A stretch of DNA of 64,000 nt from Galeruca laticollis (lineage: Eukaryota > Arthropoda > Insecta > Coleoptera > Chrysomelidae), in NCBI GenBank assembly GCA_963921935.1, contig OY998181.1, forward strand, positions 140,205,423 through 140,269,422, in the 5' to 3' direction. Numbering within the stretch: position 1 is the first letter of the stretch; the number at the start of each line of letters is the position of its first letter. The position numbers and the translations under genes are program-made. Positions 33,400-44,092 of this stretch are shown here, piece after piece. The notes below the pieces were generated by a model. That model was not told the DNA's origin and made no database searches. It saw nothing but the letters and a program-made list of their open reading frames with translations.

Positions 33400-34690
33400 G
33401 ACAACGTAATACATTTTCGAATGCATTGGGAACATTTTAAATTTCGTTTGCCACCTAAAGTAATGTTTTTTAATTGACCGAAATAATTCTCTGCCAGACA
33501 ATTGCTGCATCTATCACATTCTATAATTAATCCGCTCCAAAGTGGACGTGAGGGTAACTCAAGTGTTTGTATAAAATTTACTGAAGAAGTTCAGCGTTTA
33601 GGTATGGATTTATATCTCACTGCCCAGGTAAAATATTTATACTTGAAAAAATGTGGTGATTCTCCGGAAATAGGGACTTGATTTCATCAGTTCTTTGGCA
33701 CATACTCGTATATCTAAGTCGGCATAGTTGTAGTCGATACCTTCGTCATCCTTATCAATTTTTATTGTATTTTCTGTGTATATAAGTTTTAAGTACATAA
33801 AAGAACTTGCAGCTTGTAAATCATAAAATTCGCGGTTTAACAAAATGCTTAAATTTTCAACAAATTCATCAAATCTCCCTAAACTTTTTATCAACATTGC
33901 CCAAGCCATTATTTCTTTGAAAAATATTTGTTGTGTTTTATTTTTGGCAAATTTGTTAATATTCTTTGAAACCATTTTCATATAATGGCACAGCACAAGT
34001 GGATTTGAATTAACTCATTCTTTTGATAACCAATATTAATCTCATAACATTTTTCTAAATACTCAGAAACTGTACATCTACTAAATGCTTTTATAGCTTA
34101 ACGCCGGCCAATAAGAATTTTGTTCGCAAAAGTCTAAAATCAGATAGCAATTTAAATATTGAATTAGAATCGTGTTGTAATGAAAACATAGAAAATATTG
34201 AAAAGATCCTGTTTGTTTTCTCAATTTTGATCACTGTGGAATGAAACAAAATTCTTTTGCAGTTATCAACTGGAGGTCGTACAACACCTTCTGTTGCATC
34301 AAAGTGAATATAGGGCAATTGGTTATTGGTTTTTTGGGACTTTAATATATCAAGCTGTTTTGAACTAAATAATTTGACATTGAACGGTAATGAAACTTCT
34401 TTAATAATTTTTTTTTCAATAGTTAATTTTGTTTGTAAAATAGATCTCTCTATTACTCTAATAGGAGACGTCATATATTTTGAATGATAATAGTGTTTAG
34501 AAGAACTGTAAACACTTACTAAATTTCCACATACTACAATTTTAAACTTCTTGCAATGATAATTGATTTGTCTGCACGCTGCATAAATAATACGAGTATA
34601 AGAATTGCTTTTTTCAAATATTTCACGAATTTGAAAACTATGATATCGCTGTTCCGGTAGAACAACGACGCATCTGCCAAAGCCAAATTA
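33400..34690 (-). pseudogene. DDE-like transposase remnant (Mutator-like?)
   Basis: Minus-strand blocks in order. 34690-34091 (open): CRQINYHCKKFKIVVCGN, IKEVSLPFNVKLF and LPYIHFDATEGVVRPP with a probable first catalytic Asp near 34290. 33996-33637: a central helical region, KNINKFAKNKTQQIFFKEI. About 33560-33400: PLWSGL then NCLAENYFGQLKNITLGGKR, where the Glu fits the third acidic residue of a DDE fold. The D-then-distant-ENxF layout is like Mutator-type transposases; superfamily assignment is inference. Frameshifts separate the blocks. Together with the finger, nuclease and protease downstream this looks like one large element gene; no TIRs were identified. Confidence 0.6.
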
Positions 34691-35217
34691 TAGTTTTCTC
34701 AGGAGAGATGAAAAACGAATATCAATTTCTCATCATTACATTTAAACGAAATGAAAACAATGCATTGCTATGAAAATAATGGAATTATTAGTTAAATATA
34801 GATAGTTTTAACTAGTATAGATCCCAATGAAATAATGTTAGAATGTACCTTTGATTTTGTAGTTACGCCATTGTTTACTCAAAAATGTAAAATAAAATGC
34901 AACACTTACGTTAAAATTTTTAATAGGTAAGTATCAAAAGTCCATCCATATTTACTTTAAATAATAATGTTTGCAAATCTTACTAAATAATAATAATGAA
35001 CAAATAGAATTCGAAAATATCTAATAAGTTTGTACCTGCAGAATGTATTCCAGCTTTTATGGAAACAATCTAATTCCAAGTCCAAAAAAGATCAAAAAGA
35101 TCCACCAAGTAACCTATCTACTAAATCTATAATTTTACTTGGTGAGAAAACTTATCAAAATACTGCAACGTAGCTAACAGAAATAAAATAGATATAGAAC
35201 TGCTAAATAATATAAAC
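34691..35217. other. No gene seen
   Basis: AT-rich spacer between the transposase/YqaJ remnant and the viral fossil. No repeat structure recognised. Confidence 0.4.
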
Positions 35218-36622
35218 CTAATAAAAGTTTATACTTGCTCCTCTTATTCCTTCAGGAATATCCATAAATTCTGCAGGGATGTAATGAACACATCTTTGGG
35301 GTATCATGTTGTCTGTCTCTACTTTTGTGTTGAAATACACCGGCTTGTTAGACATTGTGTATAGTAATCTTGCTATGCTACCTTCTCCATCTGCTAATAC
35401 AGCACAACCATCTCTCAGAGTTAGCCCAAGCACCAAGATCAGCTGTAATATTTTCAGATATGCTGAAGATAATCTCTCAACTTGGTGGAAAATATGATCT
35501 TCATACATTCTTTCAGGAGGGTCAGTGACCTCTGTTGATTTATCTCTATCCACTACATGCCCATCTCTCTCTATGATAGGTAATTCTATGCATTCCACAA
35601 GTGATGTTTTCATAAGTCTAATTGGCGGGGCAGTGTGTATAGTAGCTTGGTGTGCTTTTCGATTTCTTTGCAAGGCGTAGGATGAGTCATTTGCTATGAT
35701 TTCCGCTCCTGTCATACATATCTTCAGTGGATGGCTGTGCCAACACCATTTCATTAGATCAGCAGAGTTGTCAGACCGGCTTATATATTTGGTCCAATTC
35801 TTCTAAGGCATCAATACTAATTACACCAGATTTTAAGTCATGGTCAAAAACTATTTTTCGACAAATCTCCCGGATATCCACCTTCTCCTCACTCATGTAG
35901 AATATGTAATTTGCCCACATCCTAAATACTCTTGTAATGCCACATCCTGGCACTAAAAAGAAAACTACCCTCTCTTTTGTTGGCCTAGCCCTCCTTCTTA
36001 TCTTATCAATCTCAATTTTAAGGGCATAGCATAGCAATCTTGAAATACTTGGTCCATTGTAATAAATAGCTGGCTGGTAACGCAAACCTGCGATCTCATG
36101 CAACTCCACTATCAATTCTGGGAGCAAACAGGTTGGCCCAAGATCTTGCCATATATCAGTATCATGGGTCATCATCTGATACAAAATGTGATGGGTATCC
36201 ATATCAAAATACAAGTATATCAAAACCGCTAGATATTCTACCATCGCACGCAGTCCACCTCCTAGTATAGTTCTTATACTTATCTTGGTGGAATAAGACT
36301 TTCTCTGTTGACTAACTCCCCAGGTAGACTTATTCATATTGAGTAATATTCTAGATAACATAATGCTCGCCATTGCCATGAATCCTGGGGCATATGCAAC
36401 TGTCTTATATGTTCTACTATCTGGATTTGTATTCAATGTCACTGTGGACACATCCGTGTATAACAGGGGATTCTTTGTGTAAATCCTAAACTTAGGCATT
36501 GGTGTTGTAGGTATAATCTTTTGATCCAAGATGTACTCTTCACATTCTAAGCAGTTGAAATGTAAATGTACTAAGTTCTTGTTATTATATTTTGTATCAT
36601 TATATGCTTGGATGCTCATCAT
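35218..36622 (-). pseudogene. Endogenous viral element: negative-strand RNA virus L-gene fragment
   Basis: Two adjoining minus-strand frames (36622-35771, 283 codons; 35754-35218, 178 codons) read as one continuous segment of a mononega-like virus polymerase (L), from the region between polymerase core and methyltransferase. A short glycine-rich S-adenosylmethionine-site-like motif, ADGEGS, lies at about 35382-35400. The order Mononegavirales or Jingchuvirales is likely; I cannot fix the family. One single-base frameshift near 35771 breaks it; each half is otherwise open, suggesting moderate age. It starts only a few bases downstream of the end of DUF7869-like copy C and has no other viral gene beside it. 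RNA-virus fossils like this arise when a retroelement reverse-transcribes viral RNA. It is a partial, non-functional remnant. Confidence 0.75.
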
Positions 36623-38929
36623 TGTTAAATAATGGAATCAAAGAAAGGCTTATTAAACTCTGGAATTATTTTACTGCCTACTAAGCTTTTCAAGTCTTTC
36701 TTTTTATTATCTGTCAATTGAATTTTTTTTGTACAAGCGGAAGGATGCCTTTTCTTAGCTCTAATCTCCACACTGTCCCAATTCAGATATTTGAGGCTTA
36801 CTTTGTATCGAAATACAGCACTTCCCTTTTGAAAATGTAGCAGTTTCACTTCATTTATTTTGAATAATTATCCGTCAATACTCTTCAATAAATTAGGAGC
36901 GACGTCTTCATGTAAAGCTTTGACATCAAAAATTCACTGAAAGTTATTTCCTTAACTTCTACAGGATTTCTCTTCTTTCCTGCATTTCGTATTAGTGACT
37001 CATATTGCTCGGGCACATAAATTGGTCTTGAATTCTTGGCTTTCTTTACAGCTTTTTCTATAACACTATAAACAGCGTCGCCTCCGTTCTGTGTGTGAGT
37101 AATAAGAATTGATATCCAAAAAATTCAACTGCATACAGACACGTTGCGATCATGTATCTGGAAAAGAGATCAAAATAAAAGCAAATAAATATGTTACTTA
37201 ATCTTCACTCATAATTAAACCAATGCTGCTTTTCATTATATAAGTACCTGCTTTTTGCTGCCCTCCACAGAGTACAGCACTATGTCAATACCAGGCTTCG
37301 ATTTTGCGAATTGTTGAAGATGAAGTAATAGACAGGATCCAATTTCTGTAACCCCCCGGTGGCCTAAACCTTCATGCCAGAAGTATCAATAGGACTTGTC
37401 GTTTCCGATATGGGTTATCTGAATCATTTGGTATTAAAACTATTAAAAAATTTCTTTTCACTAATATAAAAATTCAATTGCTTCTTTCACTCGCCGTAAA
37501 ATTGTAACAGTTCAGTCGACTTTTATAAAAAAGGCAGACGTTTGTCCAGTTAGTACAGGTAGCCTGCAGAGCGTACACGGCTAATGTATTTTGTTTATTC
37601 TTGGCTCTTTGTTTATACCTATCCGTTTCTTCTCGACTTAATTTTTTTTCGTCTCGATGTTCTAGATATTCATTTTCTATGGCTTGTTTCTTGTTATCAA
37701 TAGAGTTTTTATAGGACTCACAAAGATCACACTGATCTTTTTGAGGCACAAAGAATCCTATATTGAATTCTGCATTGAATATTCTAGCATACATATCATA
37801 GCTTGTGATTGATTTTTGAGCAGAAAATCTTTCGTTTGAATAGTGCCAATGTAATTAAGCAATAGAAAAACCACCGTCTAAATCTTCTATTTTAGTGTCT
37901 TTTCGAACATAATGGCTCTCAACCTTAGGTATTGAATTGATATGGTCCCGTACTGAATTCACTAGTTCTTCGTCCGCCTTTCTATGTTTTTCGTGTTTTT
38001 CTCTTCTATCTTTCACCACAATACCGGTACCATATCCTTCGACTGAATAACTGTTCTGATTGTCCTTTCTGTTATACCAGGGGTATTAATGAAGAAAGTT
38101 TTGCATACGCGAATTTTTTGTCCATTAAGCATTACATGAAACGCACAGTTGGTTTTCGAGGAACTCGTCTATATTTAAGTTCGATATGTTCAATACAAGA
38201 ACCCAAGAAATCGCGCTGCCTTTGCAATGCAGCCATTTCCCAATATTCTTTGAATAACTGAGCTCTATAATTTTCAGAAATCTTCTTCGAACATGGCAAT
38301 ACACATTTTTCTGAATAGGGTGGTTCTATTTGTTTTGCTTCCACTACTTTTCCTGTTCTAGACTCTTTCCACTATTCTTAATTTTTTGGCCTTTACGCTT
38401 ACCCAATTTACAGTGTTGCGTATCCTTTTTTTACCTTTTTTAAGACTTGTCTTCACAATTTATGGTCTCCGAAAGGTTGGGTAATTCTTCACAAACAATT
38501 CTGTCAGAGTCTAAAGATTCTACCGAACTGCTTGATGAATCGTCACCGTTTGAAGGTTCAAAATTGTCACTTGAACCTGCAGAAAAATCGTCTGCACTAT
38601 TTGAACTTGTCTCATCATTGCATGTATTTCTACAAACTTTTCTTAAGGTCGACTCCCACCTAAGCGTCGCCGAGCGAGGCATGGCGGCGCGTTTCGTTTG
38701 GTGTTATTTTGATACTGTTTCATAGAGTTCACTGTGTCTTTTCCAAACGAACATTCGATATTTCGTTATGTAAGTATTTCTTCTCCTATACTTTGAGCAG
38801 TTTTAAGTTGAGTTTTACATTCTTTAAGCCTCCTCTTTAAATATGTATTTTATTGCGCACATCTGTGATTGCTTTTCTAAGCTTAACCTTCCTGGGCTTT
38901 TAAACTGAAAGTGAATCACTTGTTTGAGT

Positions 38930-39221
38930 TGACAAACTTGGTGAAATTGACTGTCTCGACCCTTACTTCGTGGAATATGCTCATATTAGTGTTTTTAAAT
39001 GAAACTCAAGGTCTCTAGTTAATTCCACAATATAATACAAGTTATTGAAAATTCTAAAAAATTGACAATTGTTTCGATAAATCAATATCATCGTCAGAAT
39101 GATATTGATTTATCGAAACAATTGTCAATTTTTTAGAATTTTCAATAACTTGTATTATATTGTGGAATTAACTAGAGACCTTGAGTTTCATTTAAAAACA
39201 CTAATATGACAAACTTGGTGA
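38930..39221. mobile_element. Penelope-derived insertion with 15-bp target duplication
   Basis: TGACAAACTTGGTGA occurs at 38930-38944 and again at 39207-39221, bracketing a 262-bp insert. The insert begins with AATTGACTGTCTCGACCCTT, the Penelope end also seen at about 6405-6431. It then consists of a near-perfect palindrome with 109-nt arms (38983-39091 and 39099-39207) around a 7-nt centre, the right arm overlapping the duplication by one base. It has no coding content. Target duplications of this length fit Penelope-like retrotransposition. Confidence 0.85.
39063..39097 (-). ncRNA. Hammerhead-ribozyme-like core
   Basis: On the minus strand: CTGACGA (39097-39091), one extra base, a GATA/TATC stem with a 6-nt loop, GAAAC (39075-39071), a minimal AC/GT stem III and GTC (39066-39064), the classical cleavage triplet. 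Hammerhead motifs with very short stem III are known from Penelope-like elements. The unpaired base before stem II departs from the consensus, and stem I is weak, so activity is uncertain. Confidence 0.5.
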
Positions 39222-39665
39222 TAACTGTGGTATTCCAGTCTAGCTACTTCCTCAGAGACATCCTCTGGCAATATTTCTGTTGAAACATTCAGTTTCAAAT
39301 CAGCTGCAACAATATAAGCTTTTATTAAACCCCTACAGCAGAGTAAAAGAAAGTAAAAACATTGACTTTTGTTGCACTTGAGAGTAAGATTAACCTTTTT
39401 ATTAAAAATGTATAGTTCATAAATGCACAGCATAATCCTAACCGTTTTTAACGTGATATTTTCAATAATGTTACTTTCCTTCTGGACAGAAGAAGACTCT
39501 GAAAATAAATAATTCTTTCAACTCATGTCTGAATTGGGAATAATTCCGTAAACAATTTTGGTAGTCTATTAATTGCTTACCAAATGTGGTATCTGCTACA
39601 TAACTGCAATAACTATCTTCACTTCTTGATGAAGAGCCTTCAATAATTTAATCTAGATCAGACGT

Positions 39666-40199
39666 GCACGCCGAATTTCTTAACGGTTATTCTATAAAAC
39701 AGCATAAAACAAAAGTTCTCTAAAACAATGTCAATATTAGTAATAAATAAACTCGTTATCATAATAAAATAGTTCTGATACTGTATGGTTCTTTCGCTAA
39801 AGAAATGGCGTGACACTAAATTAGTCTTTTCACCATCGACTAAGAAAAGGTGCGATTTACTCCAGGTAGGAGAGATACAAAATAATCATTTACGATACCT
39901 GAGTCAAACAGTCTCCAGCCAATCACCACAATACTATTCAGGTGAAGACACTTGCATCAACGCCGGAGGCGTGGTTTCTCGATTAGGTCGATTTAAAAAT
40001 TTAGGATGGTACTTGTAATAAGTAATCTACTCTCACCGTGTGATGGAACAAATCACAGACATTCGGTATTCTTCGGTTACTTAATGTCGGCAATCAACAC
40101 AATAAACAGATACTTCGGTAATTTTAATTCGCCGACTCAGCACAAGTAATATCGGTACTTTTATACGATACGTTATCTTAATAACTAAGAAAATCACAA
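39666..40199. other. No gene seen
   Basis: AT-rich spacer upstream of copy C; short open frames have no recognisable similarity. Confidence 0.4.
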
Positions 40200-41094
40200 C
40201 TGATTCGCTCAAGTATTCTGCGTAGACTGCCTCTCGTGACGAGATTTTTGGGGATAGACAGCCTTTTTTTTAAATTCTTTTCGAAAAATAGCGGTAAAAT
40301 TAGTTCTAACAAAAGCCATATAACGAACCATATAAAAGCGAATCGAGACCATAAATGCCCAAATTACGCTGTCTAACCAGAATTTCGTAAAAAGTACCTT
40401 TTTGTCCGAAGGCGATATTAAAATCAATTGTGTGCACATCGCACCTTTTTTCTCCTTCCTCTTCATCCTTATTTCGAAAGTGATGAACCCGTGGTGGGCA
40501 AATATTTGTTCATGGAGGACATCCCAATTGGTTATCTTCTTGGATGGCCCTTCGCTGGCAAGAGTCACATCTATGTGGCTCTTGCAGCTTCCCCTTATAA
40601 AAGTAGGCTTTTTGTTATTTAGTGACAATGTTATTTTGGGCCATTCATTCGTTCCAGAGGTCCTCCCTCTCATCATTTCGGGCGGACCCCCATTCTATTG
40701 ATTTAGCGTTGATGTCCCCGATGATTACGACATTCCTTTCTCTCTCGGCGGTGCTCATTATTGCCATAGCTCTGTCTTTGTACACTTCTCTTGAGACATT
40801 GGGGGAGATGTAGCAGGCTATAAGTGTTATATCTTTTATTTGTATATTGATAAAGCCTGCTTTCGGTGTTATACTCTTCACCCTAATGTCCTTGTTACGA
40901 AAGAGCACCGCCACATCTTTCCTCTTGTCTTGTACCCACCCGTTTCCGGCAGTCAGCTTTTTATTTGGTTCCGGAATGATGAGCAAGTCCGCGTCGAGTT
41001 GCTCCGCCTTAGCGTGGGTGAGATCGTGAGTGGCCTTTGCTCTGTCCACGTTTACTTGCAGAACCTTTATACCGGGTTTGAGTTGTGGGGTCAT
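40200..41094 (-). pseudogene. R1-like non-LTR retrotransposon fragment 1 (endonuclease)
   Basis: Minus-strand frames 41094-40645 and 40676-40209 encode an apurinic-type endonuclease: KVLQVNVDRAKATHDL, LDADLLIIPEPNKK, DVAVLFRNKDIRV, VVIIGDINAKSIEWGS, then after a frameshift GSCKSHIDVTLASEG and HHGFITFEI. The catalytic His/Asp ends are recognisable. The layout matches the R1 clade (R1/TRAS/SART). RT is missing, so only the 5' part of ORF2 survives, the opposite of ordinary 5' truncation; later deletion is likely. Confidence 0.75.
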
Positions 41095-41530
41095 TCATAT
41101 ATGTTTCCCTGGTATCTGCAATAAAGCAAGATTAGTAAATATAAATATAAATAAATAAATAGGGGACAGTCACAACTGAAAACACACAAATAATAAATAA
41201 ATAAATAACACTTAAATAAATAAAAAGGGGACAAAAAACACGGTGTATAAATAAAATGGGGTGTATACATAAAATGTAGAGTATAAATAAAATGTGGGGT
41301 ATAAATAAAATGTGGGGTATAAATAAAATGTGGGGTATAAATAAAATATGGAGTATAAATAGAATTCGGTGTGTAAATAAAATGGGGTGTGTATAAATAA
41401 AAACGGTGTATACATAAAAACTTAAGTACGAAGTTAAAAAGATGTATAAGAAGACTAGATAGACACGTTTTAAAAACAAACGAACAAACGACACAATGTA
41501 TAGATAAAAGATTAAAAAACAGTATAACCC
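41095..41530. repeat. 18-bp minisatellite and AT-rich spacer
   Basis: Between about 41220 and 41420 an 18-bp unit (AAATAAAATGTGGGGTAT) recurs about ten times with variation. It gives artefactual open frames with repeating FIYTPH on the minus strand. It separates the R1-like fragment from the truncated BEL gag. Confidence 0.85.
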
Positions 41531-43689
41531 AGTGGGTGGTGATATTTGGAACATCCTTCATGAGAACATTCTTCCTTGAGAGGGCAATCTTTCATTGGAT
41601 GCTTTCCAATCAAACAAGAAAAGCATAACTTCTGTTCTTTGACAAATTTCCACCGATTCTCGACATTTTTCTTCCCAAATGCCTAGCATTTTGTTATATT
41701 GGCGTGATTAGATTTCTTACAGAAAGGACATTGGGACTTATCTTCCTCCGATCGTGTGACGCGGAGATTTCCGGTTCCCCGTTTAGAATGCTGATTTCTC
41801 GGCCGTTCCTTTTCTTCTAGGGAATCCATTCCTTTTGGTTTCACCATCTGAACTGCCATCCTCTTTTGTATGGAAATCCAGTCACTGAAGGTCTCCATAT
41901 TGTTCGTTCTTCCGCTGGATTCGACAAACATGATCCATTCTCTTTTCATCACATTTGGCAACTTCTCAACCAACTTGTTTAGCAAGTAGATGTTATGTAA
42001 GTAGTCGTACTGCTGATGACCTACGATACTCGAGATAAGACACTGTACCGCACGGGCGTATTCAACAATGGTTTCAGGCTTCTGCAGATCTGGATTCTTT
42101 GCGTTCTCAGCTTGACGTATCAGACTTTCAATGATAAGCTCCGGCCTTCCATATTCAAGTTCCAGCACATCTATGATCTGTGGAACGTTGGCAGGACAGG
42201 ATAACAAATATTTTACTGACTCATATGCTTCACCCTTCAACGCCTGACGTAACCGATTGAGGTTTACCCCATCATCGGCGTTCCTGGTTCTGTTGTACTA
42301 CGACCCAAAATTCATCCACTCTTCTGGCTTCCCCCCAAAGAATGGTAAGTTCGAGTCAATTACACTACTTGATTGGGACTGAAGGTTCTTTTACTTCCTA
42401 TTTCAGCTGCGGCTATGAAGGCTCTTTCCAAGGCTGATGCAAGTTGATCGACTCCAATCTGCTTGGAACTTGACTGGATTTGTGACTGAGATAGATGACC
42501 ATGAGAAGATGAAGCATTTCCAGTTTTTGGGAAGACTATTGTTGGTCCATTAGATGAAGAAGGTTCGGAACGATAAGGCTGGAACTGAGGATTTGGCACA
42601 CTCCCTTGTTGAATCAGCTCGCTCATCTGCTTTCGACCCCCAGAAGTTGAAGCATCTTGACCTCCGCTACTGGCAAAGACTTGTTTTGGAAAATCGCGAT
42701 GATCTGTACTTTGAAAGGTGACTTTGTGAATATGACTGCGTTGAAGATGGGAACCTGACAGTTCCGTAGGATGTTGAAATCCTTCCGGCTGGTTTCTTCC
42801 TTCTTCATAGGGACAATCACGTTGCAACATGGATGGTATAATTGGGACGAAGTGAACTTGACTGTTGGGTTGTTGATTGAGATTCCAGTTTTCAAACTCA
42901 GCTGCATTCCTCTCATCTTCAAATTCATCCTGAGTTTCATTCATGGTTGGTAGACGGATCGATGATTTTGTGTAACTTCATTGATCGAGTTCTCAATCTC
43001 CTCATCTTGACTTTTAACCCATTCTCTCACGCTTTCAAATGATGGATTCTCATCTCCCGAATAACTTGCTTCGGAATCTACTATCTCTGAGTCTGCGACA
43101 TGCTTACTCAATATTGCATTAACTTTACTACTGGAAGTTGACTCGTTGTACTCGACTTAGTTTTGCTATTTCTTGTCTCAGTGCTGTTATGTTATCCTCT
43201 AGCTCTTTCTCCAAAACTTCTTCGTCTTCGGACTTGTCTTTCTTTCGTTGAAGGCGTTGTAGCTTGTGTAATCTTGTTTCCAGCTTTGCTTCTGCCGTTC
43301 GCAGTTTCTTTCTTTGTAAGGGCTTCATTTTCTTTCAGCTTCTGTAGGGCCTTGTCTCTTTCGGCTTCCAACTCACAGCGTAGGATGGAAAATGTCTTAC
43401 TGATTGCTGAGGCTTTATTCGAAGTTTTGCGTAAGGCAACTGGATGAGACATATTCTCGATCATGAATCTTGCTGGAGGAATTTCCTTGTTCTTCCTTAG
43501 ACTTTGACGAACAGTTGGTGGATAACTTGAACTATCGGTTTTTTGGTCCTGGCATGACCTCACTGTACAGCTGGTGTTCTGTTTATTCAACAGTCCTTTC
43601 GACGGAGAATTGAAGCTGGCTGCTTCCGTATCTTCTCTTAGTTGAAACGGGCTGTTGGAACTGGCGGCTTCACGTTTACTTAGAGACAT
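41531..43689 (-). pseudogene. gag: BEL/Pao Gag, broken
   Basis: Minus strand, start MSLSKREAASS at 43689, 3' of the LTR and primer-binding site. A basic N-terminus and coiled coil (EAERDKALQKLKENE, shifting frame in an A-rich run near 43315 to KLETRLHKLQRLQRKKDK) lead to an acidic stretch and a Gln/Ser-rich linker (42944-42360). The BEL Gag core follows: LPFFGGKPEEW, LKGEAYESVKYLL, DVLELEYGRPELI, LVEKLPNVMKREW. The zinc-binding tail begins CPFCKKSNHANITKC and, after an in-frame TAG at 41683-41685, continues with LCFSCLIGKHPMKDCP and CSHEGCSKYHH. At least three frameshifts and two stops. Pol is absent. Confidence 0.85.
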
Positions 43690-43743
43690 CCTTTTCCGAA
43701 TTCTCCAACTTGGACTTTGACACAAATAACTGCAGGGAGTTCT

Positions 43744-43764
43744 TTCCTGGTTTCGGCACCACTA
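43744..43764 (-). promoter_or_regulatory. BEL/Pao primer-binding site
   Basis: Two bases inside the 5' LTR the minus strand reads GTGGTGCCGAAACCAGG, the tRNA-complementary type of sequence seen after BEL/Pao LTRs. It fixes the LTR boundary at 43766. Confidence 0.7.
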
Positions 43765-43765
43765 T

Positions 43766-44092
43766 GTTGGGGCTGATTATTAAACCTTCGCTTGCCCCTT
43801 GCCCTGATTTGAGTACTCTTGGTAGAAACTGTTGCTGCAGTTTCAATCCTTCGTAAACTTTTTGACTGATAGGTTATAAAAATCAAAATCTAATCTTTTT
43901 CTGAATTTTTATATATATTTGTCAACAGTGACACAAACACACACTTCGATCTCTATCCTCAGACGATACAAAAAGCTCTCTGACAGCGGACAGATACCAA
44001 CTGCCAGGACAAAATTACTAAATAAAATTAACTGTCTTGTTGACAGCGACAAAAGCTGAATCCGCTGTCCGCGACAGATGTCCTTCACAACA
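43766..44092 (-). repeat. BEL/Pao 5' LTR
   Basis: 327 bp on the minus strand from TGTTGTGAAGGACATC to CAGCCCCAACA, so it has TG..CA ends and is followed by the primer-binding site. It interrupts the R1-like fragment 2 coding frame. The element is truncated near 41531 and has no 3' LTR in the window. Confidence 0.8.

Larger units (their letters stand above)
36625..39665 (-). pseudogene. DUF7869-like putative transposase, copy C (intron-containing, broken)
   Basis: Third family member. Upstream exons: about 39660-39583 (SRSEDSYCSYVADTTF, donor GGTAAGC), about 39497-39440 (SSSVQKESNIIENI, acceptor TTTTCAG) and 39304-39225 (DLKLNVSTEILPEDVS, acceptor TTGTTGCAG). Main coding: 38682-38440 (acidic, Ser-rich), 38344-38132 (Cys cluster CVLPCSKK), 37794-37474 (QCDLCESYKN), 37430-36900 and 36849-36625. 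In the core the D-N-C motif is degraded to YSVEGSKKQ, followed by a real-looking intron (about 37248-37180, donor GTACTT, acceptor TTTTCCAG). Then come THTQNGGDAVYSVIEK (frame-shifted) and RPIYVPEQYESLI. The gene is dead. A Penelope palindrome (38945-39206) sits between the upstream exons and the main coding part, and the viral fossil begins at its 3' end. Confidence 0.7.

Noticed and set aside
41215..41420. Regular short repeats that might suggest a CRISPR array
   Set aside because: Units are contiguous without unique spacers, and the window is eukaryotic.
41091..41561. Long minus-strand frame of repeating FIYTPH and overlapping frames
   Set aside because: Translation of an 18-bp minisatellite; all three frames stay open because the unit length is a multiple of three and lacks stops.
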